Shown: piece by piece, positions 30,880-42,939 of the stretch
Layout: each line of letters opens with the position of its first letter
How positions within the stretch are numbered: position 1 is the first letter of the stretch
Assembly (NCBI GenBank): GCA_964036045.1
Contig: OZ038381.1
Location: 132,625,708-132,689,707 of the forward strand
From: Eutreptiella sp. 'Long Island Sound 2002'
Lineage: Eukaryota; Euglenozoa; Euglenophyceae; Eutreptiales; Eutreptiaceae
Direction: 5' to 3'
DNA length: 64,000 bases
Position numbers and translations under genes: made by a program
Notes under the pieces: model-generated
Databases searched by the model: none
What the model was told of the DNA's origin: nothing
What the model saw: the letters and a program-made list of their open reading frames with translations, nothing else

Positions 30880-32850
30880 TGTGGTTGGTCCCTCGCCACT
30901 CCTGGCGGAGGTTCCTGTGTGCTACTCCCCGCCACTCCTGGCTGGGTTTCGCTGCCGCTGGTGGTGGGCGGTCCCCGCCACTCCTGGCTGGGGTCCGTTC
31001 GCGGCGGTGGTGTGTGGTGTGTGGTGTGTGGCGGTGGTTTGTTGGTGGGGTTGTGGCTGGTGTGTGGTGTGGTTGGTCCCTCGCCACTCCTGGCGGAGGT
31101 TCCTGTGTGCTACTCCCCGCCACTCCTGGCTGGGTTTCGCTGGCGGCGGTGGTGTGTGGTGTGTGGTGTGTGGTGTGTGGCGGTGGTGTGTCGTTGGGGT
31201 TGTGGTTGGTGTGTGTTGTGGTTGGTCCCTCGCCACTCCTGGCGGAGGTCCCTGTGTGCTACTCCCCGCCACTCCTGGCTGGGTTTCGCTGGCGGCGGTG
31301 GTGTGTGGTGTGTGGTGTGTGGTGTGTGGCGGTGGTGTGTTGTTGGGGTTGTGGATGGTGTGTGGTGTGGTTGGTCCCTCGCCACTCCTGGCGGAGGTCC
31401 CTGTGTGCTACTCCCCGCCACTCCTGGCTGGGTTTCGCTGCCGGTGGCGGTGGGCGTTCCCCGCCACTCCTGGCTGGGGTCCGCTGGCGGCGGTGGTGTG
31501 TGGTGTGTGGTGTGTGGTGTGTGGCGGTGGTGTGTTGTTGGGGTTGTGGTTGGTGTGTGGTGTGGTTGGTCCCTCGCCACTCCTGGCGGTGGTCCCTGTG
31601 TGCTACTCCCCGCCATTCCTGGCTGGGTTTCGCTGCCGCTGGTGGTGGGCGGTCCCCGCCACTCCTGGCTGGGGTCCGTTGGCGGCGGTGGTGTGTGGTG
31701 TGTGGTGTGTGGCGGTGGTTTGTTGGTGGGGTTGTGGCTGGTGTGTGGTGTGGTTGGTCCCTCGCCACTCCTGGCGGAGGTTCCTGTGTGCTACTCCCCG
31801 CCACTCCTGGCTGGGTTTCGCTGGCGGCGGTGGTGTGTGGTGTGTGGTGTGTGGTGTGTGGCGGTGGTGTGTCGTTGGGGTTGTGGTTGGTGTGTGGTGT
31901 GGTTGGTCCCTCGCCACTCCTGGCGGAGGTCCCTGTGTGCTACTCCCCGCCACTTCTGGCTGGGTTTCGCTGGCGGCGGTGGTGTGTGGTGTGTGGTGTG
32001 TGGTGTGTGGCGGTGGTGTGTTGTTGGGGTTGTGGTTGGTGTGTGGTGTGGTTGGTCCCTCGCCACTCCTGGCGGAGGTCCCTGTGTGCTACTCCCCGCC
32101 ACTCCTGGCTGGGTTTCGCTGCCGGTGGCGGTGGGCGTTCCCCGCCACTCCTGGCTGGGGTCCGCTGGCGGCGGTGGTGTGTGGTGTGTGGTGTGTGGTT
32201 CGTGGCGGTGGTGTGTTGTTGGGGTTGTGGTTGGTGTGTGGTGTGGTTGGTCCCTCGCCACTCCTGGCAGAGGTCCCTGTGTGCTACTCCCCGCCACTCC
32301 TGGCTGGGTTTCGCTGCCTCTGGTGGTGGGCGGTCCCCGCCACTCCTGGCTGGGGTCCGTTGGCGGCGGTGGTGTGTGGTGTGTGGTGTGTGGTGTGTGG
32401 TGGTGGTGTGTTGTTGGGCTTGTGGTTGGTGTGTGGCGGTGGTGTGTTGTTGGGGTTGTGGTTGGTGTGTGGTGTGGTTGGTCCCTCGCCACTCCTGGCG
32501 GAGGTCCCTGTGTGCTACTCCCCGCCACTCCTGGCTGGGTTTCGCTGCCGCTGGTGGTGGGCGGTCCCCGCCACTCCTGGCTGGGGTCCGTTGGCGGCGG
32601 TGGTGTGTGGTGTGTGGTGTGTGGTGTGTGGTGGTGGTGTGTTGTTGGGCTTGTGGTTGGTGTGTGGCGGTGGTGTGTTGTTGGGGTTGTGGTTGGTGTG
32701 TGGTGTGGTTGGTCCCTCGCCACTCCTGGCGGAGGTCCCTGTGTGCTACTCCCCGCCACTCCTGGCTGGGTTTCGCTGCCGCTGGTGGTGGGCGGTCCCC
32801 GCCACTCCTGGCTGGGGTCCGCTGGCGGCGGTGGCGTGTGGTGTGTGTTC
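30880..32850. repeat. Satellite with higher-order structure, 11 units
   Basis: The marker GGTTGGTCCCTCGCCACTCC starts at about 30883, 31071, 31220, 31369, 31563, 31752, 31901, 32050, 32245, 32477 and 32708. Spacings run 188, 149, 149, 194, 189, 149, 149, 195, 232, 231. The first eight units form two four-unit blocks of about 681 bp. Longer units contain an extra CCGCCACTCCTGGCTGG block. Confidence 0.9.
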
Positions 32851-34904
32851 GTGTGCGTGCTTTGCTTGGCCGGGTCGGGCGGGCCGGCCTCCCGGGCGCG
32901 TTCTGGTGCGCCTCACCTTTTCCTTTGGCCGCTTTGTCTTCCTGCTTTGCCTGGCCCCCTCCGGGCCAGGGTTGCCCCTCTCTCTTTCGCTGCTGTTGCC
33001 GTTCCTCGTTGGTTGTTTTTCTCGGCCTCCCGCTGCCTGGCTCTCCGTGCGCTCCCGCCTCGTTTGTGTCTCCCGCTTGGCCGTTGGCTGCTCTTTGGTG
33101 ATTGCTCCCCCGCCCCCCTCCCCTTTTGTGTCTCGCGGTTTTCGTCGCTCCTGCTTGGTGCCTTCGTGTTTTTTTTTTTTTTTTTTTTTTCCTCCTTCTT
33201 CTTCTTCCTCTGTGCGCCCCCGTTGTCTCTGGTTTGCTCTGGTTTCCGGCCCCGGGTGCCCTGGGCCTCGGCGCTTGCGGTGTTTGCTCTGTTTGCCTTC
33301 CGTTTCTCGGCTCTCCGCGCGCTTGTCGCTCTTTCGTGCTTTCCGCCTGGTTGTTGGCTGCTCCCGCGTGGTTGCTGCCCCCCCCCCCCCCCTTTGTGTT
33401 TCGCGGTTTTCATTCCTGTCGCTCGTTGCTGTGTGCCGTGTGGTGCTGTGCTTCCCTGGGTGCGGTGCTGCGCCGCGCTGCTGCGCGTTGTGTCGCCCGG
33501 TGTTCTGCTGTCGTGTGCTGTGTTGCGCTCGTGTGGTGCCGCTGCTTGTTGCGCCGTGCCCTTTGGCGCTGCCCGTCGCCCTGGGGCCCTGTGCTCTGCG
33601 GCACTGTGTTTTGCGGTGTTCCCCCGCGCTGTGTGCTCTGTGCTGTGTATGTTTTGTCGTGGCGCCGTGGTGCGTGCTGTTGTTCGCCGCTCTGCCTTGT
33701 GCTGTGTGTGTCTCGGGGTGCTGTGCTGTGTGTGTCTCGGGGTGCTGTGCTGTGCGTTCCCTGTGCTCTCCGTTCTGTGCGGTGCTGTGCTTCGCTGTGC
33801 TGGTGCGCTCGTGTTGTGCTGTTCGTGTGGTGCGTGCTGCTGCTGCTGGCGCCTGGTGCTGTGGTGCGCTGCTGTGTGTTGTGCTGTTTCCTGTGGTGTG
33901 CCGTGGTGCGGTGCTGGGTCTGGTGGCCCGTGGCTGTCTGCTGGTGGCGTGTTTCGGTGTCGGTGTCCCTGTCTGGCCGCGTGGTCTGCTTCCCTGTGGT
34001 TGGTGTGGTTTGCTGTGGTGCCCTGCTTTCCTGTGTCGTGTTCCGTGGTGCTGTGCTGTCGCGTGCTGCTGTGCTGTTGTGCTCTGCCGTCGTGTTGCGG
34101 TGCTGTTGGGGCTTGCTTTGCCCTCCTGTGGGCTGTCGTGCTGTGCTGTGTTGTGCTGTTGGTTGGCTGTGCTGTCTTTGGCCCGGTGGTGGTGTCTGCG
34201 CGCTGTGGTGCTCTTTTCCTTGTGCTGTGCGTTCCCTGTCTTCTCCGCTCTGTGCGCTGCGGTGCCTTGTTGTGCTGGCTGTGGTGCCCTGCTTCCCTGT
34301 GTCGTGTGCTGTGGCGCTGCGCTGTCGTGTGGTGCTGTGCTGTCGTGCTCTGCTGTCGTTTTGCGGTGCTGTTTGTGTTGGCTTTGCCCTCCTGCGGCCT
34401 GTCGTGCGGCGCCAGTGTGGTCTGCGCTATTGTTGGTGCCTCGTGCTGTGGCGTGTCCTTGTGCGTTGTGGTGTCTCCCTGGGCGTTCTGCGGTGGTGGT
34501 GCTGCTCTGGTGGGTCGTGGTGTCTTGCTGTGCTGTGCCTTGTCCTGTGGTGTCCTGCGCCCTGTGCCGCGTCCTGCGGTGCCGTGCTGCCCTGCGGTGC
34601 TGTGCTGTTTGTTTTTCCTTTTGTCCTCTTTTCCTTTGCTAAAAACCCCTGCCGTTTTTCCGTGCCTTTGAAAACTTTCTGAAAACCAAAAATTTAAAAT
34701 GTTTCTCTTTAGAAAATCAAACTCCACGCAACTCACGCACGCAGGCAAGCAGCAATACCAAGGCGTATTTCTTGACTTACGCGTCGCCGGGCGGCCGCAA
34801 AGATGGTGGTCTTGCTTGCAAGGGGTTGACCGCTTTTCCCCCAGGGCCGGTCGCCTAAGCTGACGGAAAGGAGTGAGGGGGGGCACGAGGGAAGAGGGGT
34901 GGGT

Positions 34905-35095
34905 GCATGGAGAAGGAAAGAAAAGGAAGGGTAGCAGGGCGAAGGGACGCGGCGGCTTAGAAACATTTGTTTTCGAGTTTTACGCGCTGCTCGCGACGCG
35001 TTTTGCTTTGCGCCTACGGCTAGTTAGACGACGAGAGGGACGGCGTTAGGGTCCTACGAGCGTTACGGTTGTTACGGCGCTAAGTATTCACCTAT
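34905..35095. repeat. Partner of the 12.0-kb repeat
   Basis: Shares an ordered series of blocks with 12020-12232, including GCTCGCGACGCGTTTT. It sits at the right edge of the A-depleted block, as its partner does. Confidence 0.6.
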
Positions 35096-35287
35096 TTCAC
35101 GTCAAAAAATTTCTCGTCGCGTTTTTACGCGTTTCGCAGCGCGCCTTTTGGCCTAAGCGTTTTTTATGTTAATTACCTTTAATTTCAGCTATTTAGAAAA
35201 ATTTTTTCGTCGTGTTTTACTTATCTTTTAATTTCTTTCTGGCGCCAGGCGCCAGCGCGCACGACCTATACTGCCTGCGTGGGTCAC

Positions 35288-36432
35288 ATAGGGGTCTTGG
35301 GGTTGGAGACCACTAGGCTTAACCTCCAAGGCTTTAGGCATGAAAGGCCTATTTGATTTCGGTATAACCTCCATGAAGGAAGATACCTCCGCTCAATTGA
35401 GTGGTAGGGGTGAACTTCATGGGGGGCTAGGGTTATAACCCTAGTTACTTTGAGAAAGTGTACTTAAAGCTTCAAAAGAGTGATAAAAAATACTTAGGAG
35501 AGCCTTGGCACCAACAAAAGGGTTTTAAGGGGGGCTTGGCCTGGATCAAGCCGTCCAAGAAAGACATGGTAGTGACTTTTTCTTACTGCCACCAGTCAGG
35601 TCTAGCGGGATGTAAGTTGCCTCTCCTCTTCAAGCGCGAAGCCTCTTCTTGTTCATCACAGCGGCAACGCCAGCGGAAACCATGGGGCGCCTCTCCACGA
35701 CCGAGTGCACCTACCTACCTACCTCCGCGGTGGCGGCAAGCCAGCAGCGTTGAACCAGGTGGTTGTTCTGAAGCCGGTTTGGACCCCCGTGGCCATCTTT
35801 GGGTCACTTGGGATGTGTATCTATGTGCTGGCAAGCCGCCATTGGCTGATATCATACTCTCCCATCCACCTGACCTAACCTGATGTGATAGTATGATAGG
35901 CTTGGCCATTCCAGCTATGAGCGGCCATATTCAATACCGAGGCGCCGCCGGCTGAGATTTATATATCGAAATGTCAGGAATCAACAGGTTTTTTTTATCA
36001 TAATGTTTCCGTAATTTTTCGGCTATCCGTTCTGAGTGTCAATGTATCGGCGACTGTCAGTTGGCTCGCGATTTTGCGGTAACCGATTGGTTAACTGTTA
36101 TTTCCAGATATTTTAGCGGAAACCCCGATGAAGGGTCAGATTTCATCAGTAAAGGGTTCGTTGCTTCCGCAATTTTCATGTTATACACTCGCAAAATTAA
36201 TCCGACTTTTTCAGACGTTCAGAAGCGGATTTTGGACTTCGAGGTCGCCGCACTTGATATGATGAATTTCGAGTGGTCCTACATTTTTCCCTGATCACGA
36301 ATCAACCTTCCTTTTGTTGTCTCCTTCATTTTTCTTGGAGATATAGGCGAAACAAAATTGATTGGTGAGGCCACTTTGAAAGGGCATATCTCCCGCTCAT
36401 GGCGAGGAGTTACAAATTTGACATATGGGCTA
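35288..36432. repeat. 1145-bp direct repeat, right copy
   Basis: Near-identical to 28517-29661. Its palindrome is at 35427-35444. The flanking bases outside the two copies do not show a convincing target-site duplication. Confidence 0.93.
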
Positions 36433-37140
36433 GAATCGCCTTGGTCTCAACTTAATTTAGGAAGCGTCAAACGCCTTTGATGTGTACACATGCCTGGTGT
36501 AGCAAGGGATAATCGTCAAGAGGGTAGAAAGTGATATATAACTCTTGGACCATGCAACCGAATATTTTAATGCGACTTTCGAGTGTACCGCATGAGTGTT
36601 GGTGTTGCATAGAAACTTTCTTTGGGTCCCCACGTATTTTTAACGTGAAGTTATGTCCATGGAGGAGCATGGCATACCATGGTGGGAGCCACCTTTTAAG
36701 GGTATGTGTTATATGGATGGTATGTGCTTCGATATGCTCACGCCCATGTTATATATCTCCGCTTGTAGGAAGATGTGTGGAGTCATACGTGGCAAGGGCT
36801 TCGCCCATGTCCCAATGGTGAGCTCCATAGTGCTAGACTATGTCTACCGCACATATAGTGCATGTGGGAAGGTTTACTGAGCGACCCACAAGCGCAACTA
36901 TCAATTTTCCCATTTTCATGGTGCGTGTTGGGAGGAGGTTTGAAGGTGTCCCCATGCGTCCATGTGGGGATCCAAGTGGGGGGATTGTTTGCAAATGGTC
37001 CCAAGCAACTGTGTTTTGAACCATATGTTGATACCATGGGTGAGCGAAGTTATATACTATTCTGATTACTTTGAATTTGGCTTTATTTGCATGTTTTTGA
37101 CCTCATTTTATGCTCATTTTTGTATTTTATGTGGTCAACT
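36433..37140. repeat. Diverged inverted repeat, left arm
   Basis: Aligns in order with the reverse complement of about 42940-43640: GTCAAGAGGGTAGA, then TTCGAGTGTA, then GAGT.TTGGTG.TGCATAG, then CAATTTTCC and CCAAGTGG. Identity is modest. No coding content recognised. Confidence 0.6.
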
Positions 37141-38378
37141 GGTCGACTAACAGTAAAGTGCCTAGAGATCCGTGAACTATGGTATGTTGCTTATATGTTG
37201 GCATATGCTTTAGTGTTGTACCTCACCATATGCCGGATCACGTGGTCTCTTTGGCGTGGCACACAAGGCCTCACAAAATTAGGTCTCAAATTCGTGAGTT
37301 GACTTGGGAAGCACGGCACGTGTATATCCGGAGGGGTTTGAGAGCCAATGGTGGGATATTCTTGGGCATGGACCTTTGGTCTATATCACCCTTGTATATT
37401 ACTTTCCGGTTTGACACATGTATGGAGCATTTGAATACTTGCCGTATGCATTTTTGAGTATATAATTGATTTTTGGGCATTATGGTGTGATTTGCCTGAT
37501 TTTGCCATGTTGTGAGGTCATCTTCATGGGGCACCTCTCCAAGCCCAATCGACTCCAAGTCCAACCAAGGTTGTATCAGGGTAGGGCATGGTCCTGAGTG
37601 CCACTCTAGGCCATGACACGCCACCTCCCCTATTGGGCTAGGATTTAGAGGCTTGGGAGGGAAAACATTTTTGGGGTTTGTGTAGTGACTTTTGACACAT
37701 GGCATTTAGCCATCTTGTTTGACTTGGTTCAGGGCATCATGTTGGCCAGTCAAGGGAGGTCGTTAATTCTAGGGAATGAGGGGTCTATGGCTGTGATTGT
37801 GTATGTTTCCATCTTTCCCCAATTTTTCTTGATATGTGTTCATATGCCAATTTCAGGGCTTTCTCTTTGGTGCAATTCTGTGTATATGCCCAACGCCCAT
37901 GTCTCCGTGTGCACCATGAGACGACCGGCGTGTTGAAAGGAGTTGTTGAGTGTCAACGCGGGACCTCAAACATCCTTGGAAGCCCTCAGTGTGGATTGAT
38001 TGGATTTGGATTGTACTTGGGATTTGGGTATAGCAAGGGATCAGGATTTGTGTGAAGGAGCCATTTTTACTATTTTTTGTGGGAAATTGTGCAGGATAAG
38101 GCAAGATCATGCAGAACCTGGTGAGAAGCAAGACCATAGGAGTGACAGGAAATGGTGGAAGGGGTACAGCAGGGGCCGGTCCTGGTAGGGACCTTCTTTA
38201 TGGTAGCAGAGGAGTACCTGCCCCCTACCGCCGCACGGGGGACTCGGGGCCTCATGAGCCCTGTCCAAGGACGCCCCGGGTGCAGATCGTCGAGTCCGTT
38301 GAGTCGACGCCGGACTGGGAAGCCTGAGAAGAGCGAAGATGCTCAGAACGGAAAGCCCTTGCAGGACATGGGCTAGAC
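37141..38378. other. No gene recognised; leader of element C at its right end
   Basis: 37.1-38.0 kb is AT-rich with only short open frames. From about 38.1 kb composition rises to that of element C and probably represents its 5' UTR or LTR-proximal leader; no LTR partner is visible. Confidence 0.4.
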
Positions 38379-41300
38379 ATGGAGGACCTGGCCTCCATGT
38401 GTGAAAGGCAATGCCGCAAGGCTTGTAATCTCCGCTCCGCTGCGGAGAAGTTGGAGGAGACTGGCAGCAACGGCAGAGCCCGGCGTGGGTCCCCAAAACC
38501 CGCGGCGGAAGCCAGGGCGATGGAGACGGATCCCAGCCCGGTCAGGCTGTGGTCAGCTGCAGATTCCGAGGGGTACTCCGAGCGCTATCGGACCGCTTAC
38601 CCTTCGGAGTCGGAGGAGATGGCCAGACCGCCCACAAGGGCGCACACGGCCTCCGAGCCCAGCCTGGAGCATGACGCCCAGGCGTTGGAGAGGCCTGCCA
38701 GAGCCAGAACGGCGCCTGTGGCCCGGCACACGGAGCCAACGCGGGATAGCATGGGCGACACACCCATGGCGGAGGAGTCCGAGGCGCCGGGAACCGTGGG
38801 ATGCGCCGGATCAGGTGGACAGCACGTTGAGTGCCACTGCGAGCACGTATCCTTCCTCATCGGCAAGTACCCAAAGATGGGGATGGACGCCATCGTGCGC
38901 ACCTCGACCGCCTGGACAACGCAAAGGACGGCCTAGAGGAGGATGTCGCGGGGATCCTGGATGACCAGTTGGCAGCGGAGAGAGACATGGCCGAGCTGCG
39001 AGCGGAGCAGGACCGGTACCGGGAGAAGCGGGAGATGGCCCTGCAGAAGCAGCAGCGGGTGGTGGACAGCCTTCTCCACCTGGTGGAGGACATGTCGGGA
39101 CGCCTGAAAAGGCTAGAGGAGTTACAACCCCTCGCCTCGGGTCCGGAGCCAAAGCCGGCAGCGGCAGAGCTGGTGGAGCGGGTTAAGACCCTCAGGAGCG
39201 CCATGGAGAAACCCATGGGCGGCCCTGCAGAGGCACCTTACGCGCCTCCGCGTGTTGACCCGGGTGCGCTGCCGTTTGTTCCCATGTTCAGCGAATCCAG
39301 AATGCTCGGGGAGCAGACCGCACCGGCTGGGTCCATGCGCGAAGAGCGCGCAACCACGGACCAGAGGAGCCTGACGGTACAGATGCCTCATGCTGCCCAG
39401 GATCCACAGACCACTACACTGCCCATGCAGTTTATGCGGAAGAGGAGATCCAGAGCCAGACCATGCAGGGGCGAACCATGGGAAGGACCGACGGACATGG
39501 TCGAGGCCATCCAGGCGGAAACCTGTGGGTGAAGGACCCCACTACGGGGATATGGACAGCCGGTGGAGCAAGTCCTTCCCGCATCTCAAGCCCCATGGAT
39601 TCAGGCCCAACTGAACCGCACTCCATGGAGGAGAGGGATGTACGGGGACTGTACTCACACCCCCCGGCCACAGGTGGTATCCGTCTCGGTGGAGTGGTGG
39701 CTGCGGACGTCGGAGACGCCATCAGGATTGACGACCTCAGGGGAATCAAAATCCCCTATTACGATGGCAACCCCTCCAACCTGGATGACTTCATCCTGGA
39801 TTGGGAGGACTTCGCCGAGGAGGTCGTCGGGGAGATGAAGGGAGCGCCAAGGGACAAGTGGGTATGTCGGACATTCCCACACAGACTGGCGCAGGAGCTG
39901 AAGGAGAAGCTCAGGGATCAGATCCGCGAGGGAGTGATCCAGACAGAGCAGGACTGCCTCCAGTGGCTGGAGGACGAGGAGCGAGTGCACACCCCCAACC
40001 AGAAGTTGGAAGATTTGTGGTCCACTCCGCTGCCGCTGGAGCGCGGAGAATTGAGGGTCCGGAAATGGAATCGGTACATCCGCAAGTACCGAAGAAGCCT
40101 CAAGCTGGTGGAGGACTGGAATGAGGCCAGCGAGATCCGACACCTGCTGAAGGACGTCCTCCCCGGCCACTGGACAAATAGAGTGGAGGATGAGGAAAAG
40201 AAGAGGGCAACGAAGCGCGTGGCCGTACGGATCATGGCATCGGAGGACAGCCACGCCCGAATTATGGAGTTTTTCCGGCGAAACCTCGGCGAGCCCAGCC
40301 GAATGTTGGGGTTGAAGAACGCCGTCCACGTGGAGGTATTCGGCGACACCATGGGGCAAAGGCTGATGCGCCTCAACAACGTGGAGTGAAGGCGCGGAGA
40401 GCCGTTGAGGATGCAGGTCATCTTTGCCCGCATGAGCCTGGACGAGATTGTGAAGTACATCACGGTGGAGCTGAAGCTCAACGCCAAGAACGAGGCCCAC
40501 GTGCAAGATCGAGAAGGCCAAGGACATCGAGGTCATCGAGAAGATCGCCACCACCGAGAAGTCAAGGGGGACACGGTCGGCACCGCGGAGGAAGGGAGTG
40601 GAAGCGGCCAAGATCTCTGCACCGCGACCACCCCAGAGGATCATGAAGAACCCCACTTCTTCGCGTTCGTACCGCACAACATGAAGGAGAATGGGCAGGA
40701 CAGGTCCAGATGAAACCGCCTGGACCCCAGGACCAAGAACCGCAGAGAACCGCGGAGGATCGGGAACCCGCCGCTCTCGTTCCGCGAGTACAGATCACAG
40801 CACACCGATTGCCCGGTCTGCTACGGCAAGGGGAACAACCATGCACATGACCACCGGCATTGCAAGGTATATGAGGATGACAAGAAGACCTACTTCGCCG
40901 CCCATCCCGACAAGAAGCCCAAGGAGCAACGAATTGCCGATTGGAAGGCAAAGGGCGGAGACGGTGGAAAAGGCCAAGGAAAGGGTCAAGGGAAAGGCGG
41001 AGGAAAAGGCTATGGTGGAGGACCAGGCCCAGACCGACGCGTGAGGTCGATCGAGGAGGTTGCTGAGGACATGTTGAGGACGTTGGAGGAACTCAAAGCC
41101 CAGCAACGTGGTGGACAAAGTCTGAGCGGATCGCAGCAGGAGGGAGCTGCGGCAGGCCATGTCTAGAGGAGCCCCCACGGGAGTGGGACCCCGGAGGTCT
41201 CTCCTCCGAAAATCAGTGGAATCCCAGAGAAAGCGAAGGCACATCGGGTGCCGAAGAAGGGTCCAGAAGAGCCAAAACCACTGAGTCTCGCCACTCCCAG
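38379..41300 (+). pseudogene. Element C gag and start of pol, truncated by an LTR
   Basis: The N-terminus has MCERQCRKACNLR (CX3CX3C), also found in element D gag. A coiled-coil follows (38.95-39.15 kb). The capsid-like core at about 39720-40390 carries IKIPYYDGNPSNLDDF, EVVGEM and WNRYIRKYRRSLKLVEDWNE. After FVPHN comes an expanded knuckle, CPVCYGKGNNHAHDHRHC (CX2CX8HX4C, about 40810-40865), then a Gly/Lys-rich tail to TAG at 41164. The frame stays open past TAG to 41300, where the LTR begins. Frameshifts lie near 38900 and 39500, and TGA interrupts at 40387 and 40711. Clear homologue of element D gag on the opposite strand. Confidence 0.85.
41164..41172 (+). promoter_or_regulatory. Putative gag/pol readthrough site, element C (TAG AGG AGC)
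   Basis: The gag tail ends in TAG and the frame stays open beyond it. Context is TAG-AGG-AGC-CCC. A hairpin CCCAC/GTGGG with a GGGA loop follows at 41174-41187. Confidence 0.6.
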
Positions 41301-41786
41301 TGACGCGTTCCCGTGGGGGGCCTGGCCACGGGACGCTGCGGTGACACGCACAAGCAAGCAGGCAGGCAAAGCATGCGCTCACAGGGGCATCAATTACGCT
41401 CGTGTCATGAGACAAAGCGTTTCAGGATCCTTGCCACTCTGCAAACGAGGGAACAAAAGTATGTACAGCAACACATCAGGATATGTACACATGGGGTTAA
41501 GACTGGACTGGGGTAAGGGCATCACAGGACAATAGACACTCAGTCCTAACTCGTATCCCAATCCCAGGTCCGACCCTCTCAGTGGGTGGTGGGGGCGGGG
41601 GCTCAAACACAACCCATGCCCTGCTCAGCCCGGACCCTGAAACCCTGCCAATAGGGGGGGTGTCCCGCCCAGCCACAGGCAAGTCCCTGCGAACCAAGGA
41701 GCTCCAAGGCCAACCCACAGTGGCTCCCTATGCTCCCTCAACGGCGAGTCCCAACTCCCCTCCGGGCCAGAGATATGGCCCCGCCA
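41301..41786 (-). repeat. LTR, 486 bp, probable 3' LTR of element D
   Basis: On the minus strand it begins TGGCGGGGCC and ends ACGCGTCA, the canonical ends. A polypurine tract (plus-strand TTATCCCCTA, 41787-41796) lies on its inner side. It is about 97% identical by eye to 55646-56130, in the same orientation. Flanking bases CCCAG (left) and TTATC (right) differ, so it is not a solo LTR; internal element sequence lies to its right. Confidence 0.75.
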
Positions 41787-42939
41787 TTATCCCCTAGGAG
41801 TTGGTAGCTGAAAATGGGCTGTTTCAGCCCAAACTGATATTAGCTCAAAAATCTCCGAAATTGACTCCTCGTCCGGACCCACCAGAGGTGAGGACGAGGC
41901 AACTGACCCTATGCCCTTCGAATACGAACTCCCTGGAGCCCTCACCCAACCCTCGTTCCCTCTGAGGTCCCGGCATCAGGGCACCACGGGTTCGTCAAGT
42001 GGGGTCATGATGCCAAAATCACCAAAATTGGCGTTATTTCCACGCGTGGCTCGCCCAGCCAGGGCAAGGCCAATGGCTCACAGGATAGGAGGCAGGGCCT
42101 AGGACTTATATCTGAGTGTACAACTTCGAATTAGGTCCTGGCTTCCTGTGGGCATAGAGATATGGGGCCGCCAATTGACCACACGGGGGGTGAAATTGGG
42201 GTCCCAAAAGGGGGTCATTTTGCCTACTCAAAATGAGCCAAAATTCGGGGTTGCTCCCAATAGTATATCTCCACGCCGGCTTGGAGATCGGATCCGCCAT
42301 TCCATACGCGATCCACGGGGAGTCCAACTGAGACTCCCATACCCTTGGCTCTCAAAGATCTCCATGCCACTCGGCGTGGTGACAATCCCAATGGGGTCCA
42401 CAAGTGCCAAAATGGCAAAATTGTCCACACTCACTTTGGGCTAGCACCCTAACGAAGGTTGCTCCGCTTTGCCCACGTGGTGTGTGAACCATGGGGACCA
42501 ATATACATATCACCCATGTCATATATGGTCCATTGGTCCATGCGTCTGGTGTGCAGGAGGGTGCTGAACATGGTGCACGGCGGGCGGAAAATGTGTAAAA
42601 TTGCTCAAAATGGCCGAAAATGCACACACTCATGGTTGGGGCAAATGACGCACATGCCCGACTTGGACCGGAGTGTGCCATAGGATTGGTATCAAGTCAT
42701 ATGCGTCCAACATATCTTTTGGGCGTCGCCCAACTCCTCCGGTTTCGGGAATGGCAGGGTCGCCAAGTGAGCCCATGATTTGGGATAGTCCCAAATCGCC
42801 AACATGGCGGCCACGGTATGCCAAGCCCAAGAGGAGTTATTCGCCGGGTCCAAGATATGTTGGGCACCCAAGTATGTACCCTCATAACAAACTTGGGTCA
42901 TGATGTCAATTGGGCGCAACGTTGAGATACACGGTCGCC

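Larger units (their letters stand above)
29662..35287. other. A-depleted satellite-rich block between the direct repeats
   Basis: Strong strand asymmetry: the plus strand is rich in G, T and C and nearly lacks A from about 30.1 to 34.6 kb. Open frames over 1000 codons occur in all three plus frames and several minus frames. Low complexity and overlap argue that none is a gene. Poly-T and poly-G tracts occur at about 30438-30475, 30553-30572, 30777-30803 and 33171-33190. The left end holds the inverted (ACCT)n-tailed fragment. The right 300 bp (34905-35287) is AT-richer. Confidence 0.75.

Noticed and set aside
30055-34671. Giant Cys/Val/Trp-rich ORFs (1538, 1473 and 1004 codons) on the plus strand
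   Set aside because: They overlap in three frames, are built of satellite units and exist because the strand nearly lacks A. No domain or normal codon pattern is present.
32913-34886. 657-codon minus-strand ORF rich in His, Thr, Gln and Arg
   Set aside because: Low-complexity mirror of the A-depleted strand with no conserved motif.
28517-36432. Firm call of a non-coding LTR retrotransposon (LARD type)
   Set aside because: The flanking repeats lack TG...CA ends, polypurine tract, primer site and target duplication.
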